Assembly (NCBI RefSeq): GCF_044755465.1
Contig: NZ_JBIVRB010000010.1
Span: forward strand, 62,001 to 126,000
Length of the DNA stretch: 64,000 nt
Source of the DNA: Peterkaempfera sp044755465
Lineage (GTDB): Bacteria; Actinomycetota; Actinomycetes; Streptomycetales; Streptomycetaceae
Direction: 5' to 3'
Under the pieces are notes generated by a model. It had not been told where the DNA came from. It worked only from the letters and a program-made list of their open reading frames with translations, and searched no databases. The position numbers and the translations under genes are program-made. Of the stretch, positions 47,159-56,081 are shown piece by piece. Positions within the stretch are counted from its first letter, which is position 1; the number at the start of each line of letters is the position of its first letter.

Positions 47159-48966
47159 CCGCCCCCCAGCTGCCCCCCGGCCCCCCGGCCCCGGTCGCCG
47201 TGGTGGGCCCGGCCATGCCCTCGGCCGTCGAGCGGGCCGACCGGCAGGCCGGCCCCCCGGCCCCGGCCGGCCGGGGGCCTGGCTTCATCGCGCGGGCGTT
47301 CGGGGTCACCGCGCTGCTCACCGCCGCCGGTTCCCTGCTCGGGCTGCTGCGCGATCTGCTGCTCGCCCGCTACTTCGGCGCGGACGAGGGCACCGACGCC
47401 TTCCTGGTCTCCTGGACGGTGCCGGAGACCGCGTCCCCGCTGCTGATCGAGGACGCCATGGCCTTCCTGATGGTGCCCGCCTTCAGCCTGGCCCTGGCCG
47501 CCCGCCACGACCGCACCGCCCCAGCGCCGGACAGCCCAGCGCCCAACAGCCCCAAGCGGGACACCTCCGGCCCGGACACCCCCGCCGACCCGGTCCGCGC
47601 ACTGGTCGCCGCCACCCTGCCCCGGCTGGCCCTGGCCCTGGCCACCGTGTCCGCCGTCGCCGCGCTGGGCGCCCCGCAGCTGGTGGCGGTGCTCGCCCCC
47701 GGCCTGCCCGACCCCGCACTCGCCGTACGGTGCACCCGGATCACCGCCCTCACCGTGCTGCCGTTCGGCGTCGCCGGCTACCTCAGCGCCGCGCTGCGCG
47801 CCCACCACCGCTTCACCGCTCCGGCGGGCGTCTGCGTCGTCTACAACGCGGGCATCCTGGCGTTCCTGGTCGCCTGCCACGACCGGTTCGGCGTCACCGC
47901 CGCCGCCACCGGCGTCACCTTCGGCAGCGTACTGATGACCGCACTGCTGCTGCCGTCCTTCCTCCGCAGGCTGCGCGGTACCCACCGCCCCCGCCGCGCC
48001 CGCCGATCCGGCGGCGGACCGGCAGCGGCGCTGGCGTTCAGCCCGCTGGCGCTGCTGCCGGTGGTGGGCTTCTCGCTCGCCCGCCAGGCGCAGGTCTTCA
48101 TCGAGCGCTACCTCGGCTCCGGACTGCCGCCCGGCACCATCTCGCACCTCAACTACGCCGCCAAGGTCGCCCAACTGGCGATGACCGCCTCCCTGCTGAT
48201 CTGCACCGTCACCTTCCCGCTGATCGCGCGGGCCGTCGCGGAGGGTGACCTGCGGGCCGCCCGCGACCGGGTGGAGAAGGACCTCGCCCACGTCGGCGCG
48301 GTGGTGCTCTGCGGCACCGCCTTCCTGCTGGCCTGCGCGCCGCCCGTCGTCCACCTGCTCTTCCAGCGCGGCGCGTTCGGCCCGCAGGACACCGAGGCGA
48401 CCGCCGCCGTGATGCGCGTCTACAGCGTCGGCCTGCTCGCCCAGGCGATGACCGGGGCACTGATCAGGCCGTTCTTCTCCACCCGGCCCGCCGTGCGGAT
48501 CGCCGGCACCCCCGAGCCGCCCGGCGCCGCCCGACCCCGCCTCGACTGGTACCCGGTCGGCGCGATGCTGCTCGGCCTGGTCGTCACCTTCGCCGTCGGC
48601 GCCTGGGCCGCACCCCGCACCGGAGCGCTCGGCATCGCCGCCGCCAACGCCGCCGGCATCACCGTCACCGCCGGCCTGCTGCTGCACGGCCTGCGGCTGC
48701 GCGGCATCACGCTGCGGCTGCGCCAGGTGCTCGGCGGCCAGGCCCGGCTGATCGCCGCCGCGACCGCCGCGACCGCCGCGGGCACCGCCGCCGCGACCCT
48801 CGCCGGGCCGCGGCCGGTCGCCGCCGTACTGCTCGGCGGCACCGCCGTCCTCACCGTCTTCACCGCCACCGCCGCCCTGCTCGGCGCCCCCGAACCGCGC
48901 ACCGTGCTGCGCGTGCTCGGCCGCGCCGGGCGACCCACCGCCGAGGGGGACCGCCATGGTCGCTGA
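47155..48966 (+). CDS. MurJ-like (MVF family) lipid flippase, probable Wzx function
   Basis: The 603-residue protein has about 14 membrane segments and the MurJ/MVF-fold stretches G-S-L-L-G-L-L-R-D-L-L-L-A-R-Y-F-G and L-N-Y-A-A-K-V-A-Q. A Pro-rich cytoplasmic N-terminus of ~40 residues comes first, and a polar Pro/Ser insert lies near residues 120-143. MurJ proper flips lipid II, but in this cluster a copy that flips the lipid-linked exopolysaccharide repeat is more likely. GTG 47155 overlaps the stop of the polymerase gene. A housekeeping murJ would be expected elsewhere. Confidence 0.87.
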   Translation: MTAPQLPPGPPAPVAVVGPAMPSAVERADRQAGPPAPAGRGPGFIARAFGVTALLTAAGSLLGLLRDLLLARYFGADEGTDAFLVSWTVPETASPLLIEDAMAFLMVPAFSLALAARHDRTAPAPDSPAPNSPKRDTSGPDTPADPVRALVAATLPRLALALATVSAVAALGAPQLVAVLAPGLPDPALAVRCTRITALTVLPFGVAGYLSAALRAHHRFTAPAGVCVVYNAGILAFLVACHDRFGVTAAATGVTFGSVLMTALLLPSFLRRLRGTHRPRRARRSGGGPAAALAFSPLALLPVVGFSLARQAQVFIERYLGSGLPPGTISHLNYAAKVAQLAMTASLLICTVTFPLIARAVAEGDLRAARDRVEKDLAHVGAVVLCGTAFLLACAPPVVHLLFQRGAFGPQDTEATAAVMRVYSVGLLAQAMTGALIRPFFSTRPAVRIAGTPEPPGAARPRLDWYPVGAMLLGLVVTFAVGAWAAPRTGALGIAAANAAGITVTAGLLLHGLRLRGITLRLRQVLGGQARLIAAATAATAAGTAAATLAGPRPVAAVLLGGTAVLTVFTATAALLGAPEPRTVLRVLGRAGRPTAEGDRHGR

Positions 48967-49756
48967 ACCACTGCCCGACGAGCTGCACCGCCCGCCGCAC
49001 CGGCCCGGGGCCGACCCGCGCCGGGCGCCCTGGACCCTGATGTATCACTCCGTCGACCACTACGAGGAAGACCCCTACCTGCTCACCGTCACCCCCGAGC
49101 GGTTCGTCCGCCAGATGCGCTGGCTGCGCCGCCGAGGACTGCGCGGCGTCGGCATCGCGGAACTGCTGGCCGCCCACGCGGCGGGCCGCGCCGCCGACCT
49201 GGTCGGCCTCACCTTCGACGACGGCTACGCCGACTTCGAGACCCAGGCGCTGCCGGTGCTGCGCGCCCACGGCTTCACCGCCAGCGTGTACGTCGTCGCG
49301 GACCGGCTCGGCCGCCACAACACCTGGGACCCGGGCGGCCCCCGCAAGCGGCTGCTGACGGCGGACCAGGTCCGGGCGGTCGCCGCCGCCGGGATGGAGA
49401 TCGGCTCGCACAGCCTGGTGCACACCACGTTGACCGAACTGCCCGCCGACCGGCTCACCGCCGAGACCGCCCGCAGCCGCGAGGTGCTGGAAGAGGTCGT
49501 CGGCGGCCCGGTCACCGGCTTCTGCTACCCGTACGGCACCGTCGACCAGCGGGTCGCCGACGCGGTGCGCGCCGCCGGCTACGACTACGCCTGCGCCATC
49601 GGGCACTCGCCGCTCACCGGCCGCTACGCGCTGCCCCGCTGCTACGTCGGGGACCGCGACGGCGGCTGGCGGCTGCACGCCAAACGGGCCCGGCACCTGG
49701 CCCGGAGCCTGCGCGCCGCCGTCCGGCCGCGCGGCGCGGGGGGCGGCCGGGGATGA
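48956..49756 (+). CDS. Polysaccharide deacetylase, NodB family
   Basis: The 266-residue protein has the NodB metal-site motifs. T-F-D-D-G-Y-A-D carries Asp88 (base) and Asp89 (metal), S-H-S-L-V-H carries the two metal His residues, and F-C-Y-P-Y-G closes the site. It should remove N-acetyl groups from hexosamines in the polymer or its lipid-linked precursor. No signal peptide is visible, so it may act in the cytoplasm or leave by another route. It overlaps the flippase gene by 11 bases and the following transferase gene by 4, so it is made with them. Confidence 0.9.
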   Translation: MVAEPLPDELHRPPHRPGADPRRAPWTLMYHSVDHYEEDPYLLTVTPERFVRQMRWLRRRGLRGVGIAELLAAHAAGRAADLVGLTFDDGYADFETQALPVLRAHGFTASVYVVADRLGRHNTWDPGGPRKRLLTADQVRAVAAAGMEIGSHSLVHTTLTELPADRLTAETARSREVLEEVVGGPVTGFCYPYGTVDQRVADAVRAAGYDYACAIGHSPLTGRYALPRCYVGDRDGGWRLHAKRARHLARSLRAAVRPRGAGGGRG

Positions 49757-50934
49757 AGGTCCTCCAGGTGATCACCGGGCTGGCGGCCGGCGGCGCCGAG
49801 CAGCAACTGCGGCTGCTGCTGCGCCACCTCCCGGACCGCCACCGCTGCGAGGTCGCCGTGCTCACCGGCCCCGGCGCGGTCGCCGCGGGCATCCGGGCCG
49901 ACGGCACCCCCGTCCACCACGTCCGCATGCGCGGCAACCGCGACCCGGCCGCCGTGCCGCGCCTCACCGCGCTGATCCGCCGGGGCGGCTACGACCTGGT
50001 GCACACCCACCTCTTCCGGGCCTGCCTCCACGGCCGGCTCGCCGCCCGGCTGGCCGGGGTGCGGGCGGTGGTGGCCACCGAGCACTCGCTGCTGGACGAC
50101 CGCATCGAGGGCCGCCGGATCACCCCCGCCGTACGGGCCCTCTACCTGGCCGCCGAACGGCTGGGCAGCACCACCGTCGCGGTCTCCCCCGAGGTGCGGG
50201 CCCGGCTCACCGGCTGGGGCGTGCCGCCGGACCGGGTGGAGCTGCTGCCGGGCGGCATCGACGCCGCCCGGTACGCCCGGCCGACCGCCTCCCGGGCGGC
50301 CGTGCGGCAGACGGTGCGCACCGAGCTGGGCCTGCCGCAGCGGGCGCAGGTGGTCGGCGGGGTCGGCCGGCTGGTCCCCGACAAGCGGTTCGACGTGCTG
50401 GTGGACGCGCTGCGCCTGCTCGCCGCCGCCCCGGCGGTGGGCCGCGACCCCTGGCTGCTGCTGGTCGGCGACGGACCCGAGCGGGCCGCCCTGGAGCGGC
50501 GGGCCCGGCGGCTGGGGGTGGCCCACCGCACCGTCTTCACCGGCGAGCGCGACGACGTCCCCGACCTGCTCACCGCGATGGACGTGCTGGCCGCGCCCTC
50601 CACCGAGGAGACCTTCGGCCTCGCCGTGCTGGAGGGCCTGGCGGCCGGGCTGCCCGTCCGCTACACCTGCTGCCCCGCGCTGGCCCGACTGCCCGCCGAC
50701 GCGGCCCCCGGCGCCCGCCGGGTGGCCCCGGACGCGGCCTCGTACGCGGCGGAGCTGGCCGTACCCGGCGGGCGCGGCGCCGACGCGCTGCCGCAGCCGC
50801 CCGCCGTACGCCACTACGACATCGCGCGGGTCGCCGCCGAACTCGGCGCGCTGTACGACCGAGTCGGCGCCCGCCACGGCCGCTGTCCGGACCCGGCGCC
50901 CGCCCCCTGCGGCGAGCGGCTGCCCGCCGGCTGA
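49753..50934 (+). CDS. Glycosyltransferase, GT4 family
   Basis: The 393-residue GT-B fold protein begins M-K-V-L-Q-V-I-T-G-L-A-A-G-G-A-E, the usual GT4 N-terminus with its glycine loop. The donor side has G-G-V-G-R-L-V-P-D-K-R-F-D-V-L and the E-x7-E motif in S-T-E-E-T-F-G-L-A-V-L-E-G. It should add a sugar to the repeat in the cytoplasm. The ATG overlaps the deacetylase stop in an ATGA. With the priming enzyme and the other GT4 it implies a repeat of about three sugars, if no transferase is encoded elsewhere. Confidence 0.9.
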   Translation: MKVLQVITGLAAGGAEQQLRLLLRHLPDRHRCEVAVLTGPGAVAAGIRADGTPVHHVRMRGNRDPAAVPRLTALIRRGGYDLVHTHLFRACLHGRLAARLAGVRAVVATEHSLLDDRIEGRRITPAVRALYLAAERLGSTTVAVSPEVRARLTGWGVPPDRVELLPGGIDAARYARPTASRAAVRQTVRTELGLPQRAQVVGGVGRLVPDKRFDVLVDALRLLAAAPAVGRDPWLLLVGDGPERAALERRARRLGVAHRTVFTGERDDVPDLLTAMDVLAAPSTEETFGLAVLEGLAAGLPVRYTCCPALARLPADAAPGARRVAPDAASYAAELAVPGGRGADALPQPPAVRHYDIARVAAELGALYDRVGARHGRCPDPAPAPCGERLPAG

Positions 50935-51010
50935 CCGCCCGCCCCGCCCCCATCCGACCCCTGGCCGCCGGACTCCCGGGCCGCCACTCCCAGGACATCG
51001 AGGACCCGAC

Positions 51011-52006
51011 ATGCCCACCGATCCCCGACCGACCGCAAGCCGCCCGAGCCGCCGCTGGTGGCCGGTACTGCTCGCCGTGCCGCTGGGCGCCGCCGCCGGT
51101 GGCGGCTACGCGCTGGCCACCGACCCGGCGTACACCACCAGCGCCTATGTGGTGGTGGTACCGCAGGGCACGGCCGACGGCAATGTCGCGGCGAACTTCG
51201 CCCAGGCGTACGGGCGGCTGGTGACGCAGCCGCAGGTGCTGACCACCGCCGCCGGACAGCTCCGCGCCACCGTCGCCCGGCTGGCCGGCCAGGTCAGCGG
51301 GACCACCTCGCCGGACGCCCCGGTGATCGAGGTCGCCGGTACGGCGGGCACCCCGCAGGCCGCCGCCGGGGCGGCCAACGCGGTCGCCCGCTCGCTGATC
51401 TCCTTCGCCAATGTGAGCAGCGCCGACACCCGGGTCAAGCTGGTCTCGCTCGCCGCCGCCGCCAACCCCGCCGCACCCGCCTCCCCGGTCCCGGGGCTCG
51501 ACCTCGCCGTCGGCGCCGCAGCCGGGCTGCTGCTCGGCGGCCTGCTGATGGCGGCCCGGCCGGGCACCGCCCGCCCGGCGGCGGCAGCGGGGGCGGCCGG
51601 GGGCGAGGCGCCTGCGGGCCCGGCTGCCGCCGCTCCCGCCGGGCCCGCTGTGGACCAGGCGGCCCGTAACGGCGGTCCGGCCGTGCCGCCCCCGTCCCTC
51701 GGAGCCAGGGCCGCCCGCAACGGCCGCGCTGCCGTACCGGCCGCCGAACCCGCCCCGGCCACCAAGGCCAGGGCCAAGGCCCGCAACGGCGACTCCGCCG
51801 CGCCGGCCGCCGACCCCGCCACGCCGTCCGAGGTCGCCCCCGCCGAGCAGTCCGCCCAGCCCGCCCAGCTGGCCAAGCCCGAGCAGTCCGCCCAGCCCGA
51901 GGAGCCCGCCGCCGCGCGGGCGCGGGCCAGGACCGCCGTGCGGACCGAGGCCGCCGCGCGCACCGCTCGGGCCGGGGCGGCCGGACGTGGGCGGAGCCAG
52001 GCATGA
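51011..52006 (+). CDS. Wzz-like polysaccharide co-polymerase with a long Ala/Pro-rich tail
   Basis: The 331-residue protein has two membrane segments (about residues 16-36 and 163-182) enclosing an extracytoplasmic region that begins Y-T-T-S-A-Y-V-V-V-V, the pattern of Wzz/YveK-type chain-length regulators. After the second segment a tail of about 150 residues, rich in Ala, Pro, Gln and Arg, follows. A tyrosine-kinase domain would be expected there in BY-kinases, but none is present. ATG 51011 has GAGGA 6 bases upstream. The gene overlaps the acyltransferase gene by 4 bases. It probably tunes chain length with the Wzy-like protein. Confidence 0.75.
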   Translation: MPTDPRPTASRPSRRWWPVLLAVPLGAAAGGGYALATDPAYTTSAYVVVVPQGTADGNVAANFAQAYGRLVTQPQVLTTAAGQLRATVARLAGQVSGTTSPDAPVIEVAGTAGTPQAAAGAANAVARSLISFANVSSADTRVKLVSLAAAANPAAPASPVPGLDLAVGAAAGLLLGGLLMAARPGTARPAAAAGAAGGEAPAGPAAAAPAGPAVDQAARNGGPAVPPPSLGARAARNGRAAVPAAEPAPATKARAKARNGDSAAPAADPATPSEVAPAEQSAQPAQLAKPEQSAQPEEPAAARARARTAVRTEAAARTARAGAAGRGRSQA

Positions 52007-53196
52007 TCGAGGAGCGCACCGTATTGCCCGCCGCCCGGGTGCCCGCGACCGTGCCGCCAGCCGGGGCACGGGAGTGCTGGTCGGCCGAGGTGCGCCAGGA
52101 CGACGCCGCGCTGCCGGAGCTGGCCGCCGAGTGGGACGACCTGGCCGCCCGCTGCCGCACTGCCACCTCCTTCCAGTCGGCGGCCTGGCTGGTGGCGTGG
52201 TGGCGCGCCTACGGCACCCCCGGCCGGCTGCGGCTGGTGCTGGTCCGCCGGGACGGCCGGCTGATGGCCGCCGCCGCGCTGACGGTACGTCACCGTCCCT
52301 ACCCCGTCCTGGTGCCGGTCGGCTGCGGGGTCAGCGACTACGCCGACGTACTGCTCGACGACACCTGCCCCGACCAGGCCGCCGCCGCCCTCGCCGCCGC
52401 CCTCCCGGCCCACCGGCCCTGGATCGTCACCGACCTGCGCGAAGTCCGCCCGGACGCCGCCGCCCAGCGGCTGCTGACGCACTGGACCGGACGCCGCCGC
52501 CGACTGCCCGACTCGGTCTGCCAGCATCTGCCGGCCCTCCCCATGGAGGAGCTGCTGCGCCGGCTCCCCGGCCGCACCGCCCAGCGCAACCGGGTCAAGC
52601 AGCGCAAGATCGCGGCAGCCGGGGTGGTGGTCAGCGAGACCCCGGCCGAGCGGGTGCCCGACGCCGTGGACGCCATGCTGCGGCTGCACGCGCTCCAGTG
52701 GCGGGGCCGGGGCGCCACCCCCGAGCACCTGGGCGAGCGGTTCGCCCGGCATCTGCGGGAGGCCGCCCGGGGCATGGTCGCGGCCGGCCGGGCGTCGGTG
52801 CAGCAGTACCACCTGGACGGCGAACTGGTGGCCGTCAACGTCCTGCTGATCTCCCCCCGGCTGGCCGGGCTGTACATGTACGGCGCCCACCCGGGCCTGC
52901 GGCAGCGGCTGGACATCGCCGGACTGCTGTTCGGGGAGTCGCTGGCCTGCGCACTGCGCGCCGGGGTGCCGCTGCTCAGCCTGCTGCGCGGCACCGAGCC
53001 GTACAAGCAGCGCTGGCGGCCCGAGGAGGACCGCAACGACCGGCTGGTGCTCGGCGGCGGGCGGCTCGCCCCGGCCGCCGCCCTGCACATCGGCGCGGCC
53101 CGGCTGCGCGCCGCCGCCGTGCGGGCCGCCCGGACCAGGCTGCCCTGGCTGACCGCCGCCCGCACCCGGCTGCGCGAGCTGCGGGCCGGCCGCTGA
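52003..53196 (+). CDS. GNAT-fold acyltransferase, CelD/BcsL (FemAB-like) family
   Basis: The 397-residue protein matches the family of GNAT-fold acetyltransferases found in cellulose and exopolysaccharide loci. It has a double-GNAT layout with T-S-F-Q-S-A-A-W-L-V-A-W-W near residues 55-67 and the acyl-donor region L-D-G-E-L-V-A-V-N-V-L. The late L-L-R-G-T-E-P-Y-K-Q-R-W is typical of the family end. It may acylate the polymer or transfer an amino acid to it. The ATG overlaps the Wzz-like gene stop in an ATGA, so it belongs to the same operon. Confidence 0.85.
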   Translation: MIEERTVLPAARVPATVPPAGARECWSAEVRQDDAALPELAAEWDDLAARCRTATSFQSAAWLVAWWRAYGTPGRLRLVLVRRDGRLMAAAALTVRHRPYPVLVPVGCGVSDYADVLLDDTCPDQAAAALAAALPAHRPWIVTDLREVRPDAAAQRLLTHWTGRRRRLPDSVCQHLPALPMEELLRRLPGRTAQRNRVKQRKIAAAGVVVSETPAERVPDAVDAMLRLHALQWRGRGATPEHLGERFARHLREAARGMVAAGRASVQQYHLDGELVAVNVLLISPRLAGLYMYGAHPGLRQRLDIAGLLFGESLACALRAGVPLLSLLRGTEPYKQRWRPEEDRNDRLVLGGGRLAPAAALHIGAARLRAAAVRAARTRLPWLTAARTRLRELRAGR

Positions 53197-53217
53197 CCGG
53201 GAGCCCGGCCGCCGCCG

Positions 53218-54270
53218 TCAGGGCAGCGGCGCGCCGGGCGACCCGGACAGCAGCTCCCGGTAGACCTCGCTGGAGCGCGGGTTGCGGTCGCACTGCCAGA
53301 AGCCGTGCGGGCAGTAGTCGGTGGCGGTCTGGTAGAGCGTGTCATGGGTGCGGACCCAGTCCATCATCCGGCGGACGAACTCCGGGTCGTCGCCGTACCG
53401 GAACAGCCCCCACTCCGGGTACGACACCGGCTTGCCGTGCGCGGCGGCGAACTCCACCTGGTGGCGCAGCCCGTACGGCTGGTCGACGTAGTCGTCGAAG
53501 CCGCGACCGGGCGCCTGGTCGTAGTTGTCCATCCCGAGCACGTCGACCACGTCGTCACCCGGGTAGCAGCGGGTCCACGGGACGGCGTCCAGCCCCCGGC
53601 TGGGCGCGAAGTCGAACCGGAAGCGCTGCCCCGGCACCGAGCGCAGCACCGAGACGATCCGCCGCCAGTACAGCCGCCAGCCGTCCGGGTCGGGCGCGCA
53701 GCGGTGGGTGTAGGTGGTGCCGTTCATCTCCCAGCCCAGCACCAGGACGGTATCGGTCGCGCCGAGCCCCACCAGGGTGCGGGCCAGCCGCAGGAAGTGC
53801 CGGTCGAAGTCGCCCTCCACGCCCCGGTGGATCAGCTCCCGCACCTCGTCGTCCCCCACCTCGCCCTCGTTGTCGGCCTGCATCGGCACCCCGAGCACCA
53901 GCATCCGGTCCGCGCGGGCCAACCGCCACCGGCTCCACGGCGCCAGCACCGCCGGGTCGCCCTCGATGTCGGACCACTGGTCGCCCGAGAGGTAGGTGTG
54001 CCCCACCTGGACGTTCGCGCCGCCCAGCCACCGCGCCAGCGGGCCGATGCTGCGGACGCCGTCCTCCCAGGAGCCCAGGAACGCCCCGAACGGCACCTCG
54101 TGGCCGGGCACGGCGGTGCGGTCCGGGCCCCCGGCGGCGGGCAGGCCGTCGGCCGACACGGCGGGGGTGGCGCCGTGCGGGGCGGCGGGCCGGGGGATGG
54201 TGAACGGCGCGCTCGCGGCGGCGAGCAGCGCCAGGCAGGCGGCGGCCAGCGTCAGGCGGCCGAGCGGCAT
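53218..54270 (-). CDS. Secreted glycoside hydrolase, GH26-like
   Basis: The 350-residue protein has a signal peptide (hydrophobic residues about 7-22) and a TIM-barrel glycosidase domain. The segment V-L-G-W-E-M-N-G-T-T-Y contains the likely acid/base Glu, and S-Y-P-E-W-G-L contains the likely nucleophile, as in GH26 mannanases and glucanases. It is convergent with the acyltransferase gene and lies at the end of the polysaccharide cluster. It could trim or release the polymer. ATG 54270 is chosen because GAGGAG lies about 5 bases upstream; GTG 54276 is an alternative. A Pro-rich stretch follows the signal. Confidence 0.82.
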   Translation of the reverse strand: MPLGRLTLAAACLALLAAASAPFTIPRPAAPHGATPAVSADGLPAAGGPDRTAVPGHEVPFGAFLGSWEDGVRSIGPLARWLGGANVQVGHTYLSGDQWSDIEGDPAVLAPWSRWRLARADRMLVLGVPMQADNEGEVGDDEVRELIHRGVEGDFDRHFLRLARTLVGLGATDTVLVLGWEMNGTTYTHRCAPDPDGWRLYWRRIVSVLRSVPGQRFRFDFAPSRGLDAVPWTRCYPGDDVVDVLGMDNYDQAPGRGFDDYVDQPYGLRHQVEFAAAHGKPVSYPEWGLFRYGDDPEFVRRMMDWVRTHDTLYQTATDYCPHGFWQCDRNPRSSEVYRELLSGSPGAPLP

Positions 54271-54517
54271 CGTCACTCCTCGGAGGGTCGGGGGTGCCGC
54301 CGACAGTAACCCCCTTGTCCGGCGAAGCAGCTGATTTATCCTCATGGCGGACATCGGGTGACACCTTCGAATGAATCGGCCCCGGTGGGCCGTCGGACGT
54401 CCGGCGCGGCGCGCTCGACGGCGGCGCCGGAAGCAGCCGGGTCCGGCGCGGCGAACCCAGGGCTCGATGCGCCTTCCCGCGCAGCCCGGCAGCAGCGCCC
54501 GGCGGTCCCGGGCACTC

Positions 54518-54569
54518 CGCCAAGCCACTTCGCCAAGGCACTTCGCCAAGCCACTTCGCCAAGCCACTC
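54518..54569. repeat. Four 13-bp tandem units
   Basis: CGCCAAGCCACTT and near-identical units start at 54518, 54531, 54544 and 54557 in the 416-base gap between the divergent hydrolase and M20 peptidase genes. The rest of the gap shows no gene; AT-rich DNA at 54330-54370 may hold the hydrolase promoter. Confidence 0.9.
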
Positions 54570-54686
54570 CGGCAGGCTTGCCCGCACGGTGCCGCACCGG
54601 CCGCCGAGCGGACCGGGCCGGGCCCGGTTAGCGTGGCCGCACGGCGCCATCGGGCACGCCGACCCCCAGCACCGAGGAGACCCGGT

Positions 54687-56054
54687 ATGACGGAGGCGAT
54701 CCAGGCGGCGCGGCCCGGCACCGACGACGCGCTGCTGTGCGAGGAGACCGTCCGGTTCACCTCCGAGCTGATCCGGATCGACACCAGCAACCGGGGCGGC
54801 GGCGACTGCCGGGAACGCCCCGCCGCCGAGTACGCCGCCGCCCTGCTGGCCGAGGCCGGACACCGCCCGCTGCTGCTGGAGTCCGCCCCCGGCCGGGCCA
54901 ATGTGGTCACCCGGATCGCCGGCCGCGAACCGGCCCTGCCCGCCCTGCTGGTCCACGGCCACCTGGACGTCGTCCCCGCCGAGGCCGCCGACTGGACCGT
55001 GCCGCCGTTCTCCGGCGAGATCCGGGACGGCCTGGTCTGGGGCCGGGGCGCCGTCGACATGAAGAACACCGTCGCCACCATGCTGGCCGTCGCCCGCGCC
55101 TGGGCCCGCGAGGGCCGCCGCCCCCGCCGCGATGTGGTCCTCGCCCTCACCGCCGACGAGGAGGACAGCGCCGCCGCCGGCGCCGGCTGGCTGGCCGAGC
55201 ACCACGCCGACCTGTTCGCCGGCTGCACCGAGGGCATCGGGGAGTCCGGCGGCCACACCGTGCACACCGCCGCCGGACAGCGCCTCTACCCGGTCGCCGC
55301 CGGGGAGCGCGGCACCGCCTGGCTGCGGCTGACCGCCACCGGCCGCGCCGGGCACGGCTCCCAGCCCAACGACGCCAACGCCGTCACCCGGCTCTGCGCC
55401 GCCATGGCCAGGATCGGCGCCCACCGGTGGCCGCCCAGGATCACCCCCACCGTACGGGCCGCGCTGACCGCCCTGGCCGAGGCCACCGGCACCCCGCTGG
55501 ACCCCGGCTGCCTGGACGACCCGACCGGCGCCGGGGTGGACGACTTCGTCGCCCGCCTCGACCCGGCCGCCGCCACCCTGGTCGCCGGCACCCTGCGCAA
55601 CAGCGCCCACCCCACCGTGCTGCGGGCCGGCGGCAAGGTGAACGTCGTCCCCGGCACCGCCACCGGCGGCGTGGACGGACGGGTGCTGCCCGGCGGCGAG
55701 CAGGAGTTCCACGCCACCCTGGACGCGCTCACCGGCCCCGACGTCGACTGGACGTACCAACACCGCACCATCCCGCTCCAGTCGCCCGTCGACGCCCCGC
55801 TGTTCGCCGCCATGCGCGATGCGCTGCTCGCCCACGACCCCGGCGCCCGGGTGGTGCCGTACGCGATGTCCGGCGGCACCGACGCCAAGCAGTTCTCCCG
55901 GCTCGGCATCACCGGCTACGGCTTCGCGCCGCTGCTGCTGCCGCCCGGCTTCGACCACCAGCGGCTCTACCACGGCGTGGACGAGCGGGTGCCCGTCGCC
56001 GCCCTGCACTTCGGCGCCCGGGTCCTGGACGACCTGCTGTCCAATGCCGGCTGA
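54687..56054 (+). CDS. M20-family metallopeptidase
   Basis: The 455-residue protein has the M20 dinuclear metal-site motifs: L-V-H-G-H-L-D-V-V-P (first His and nearby Asp), G-R-G-A-V-D-M-K (bridging Asp), T-A-D-E-E-D-S (catalytic and metal Glu) and, at the C-terminus, the late His in R-L-Y-H-G-V-D-E. The dimerisation insert lies between residues ~200 and 330. It cleaves dipeptides or acyl-amino acids in the cytoplasm. ATG 54687 has GAGGAG 7 bases upstream. It starts a three-peptidase operon and is 27 bases from the S9 gene. Confidence 0.9.
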   Translation: MTEAIQAARPGTDDALLCEETVRFTSELIRIDTSNRGGGDCRERPAAEYAAALLAEAGHRPLLLESAPGRANVVTRIAGREPALPALLVHGHLDVVPAEAADWTVPPFSGEIRDGLVWGRGAVDMKNTVATMLAVARAWAREGRRPRRDVVLALTADEEDSAAAGAGWLAEHHADLFAGCTEGIGESGGHTVHTAAGQRLYPVAAGERGTAWLRLTATGRAGHGSQPNDANAVTRLCAAMARIGAHRWPPRITPTVRAALTALAEATGTPLDPGCLDDPTGAGVDDFVARLDPAAATLVAGTLRNSAHPTVLRAGGKVNVVPGTATGGVDGRVLPGGEQEFHATLDALTGPDVDWTYQHRTIPLQSPVDAPLFAAMRDALLAHDPGARVVPYAMSGGTDAKQFSRLGITGYGFAPLLLPPGFDHQRLYHGVDERVPVAALHFGARVLDDLLSNAG

Positions 56055-56081
56055 CGCCCGGTCGGCGGCGTACGCTGCGGC

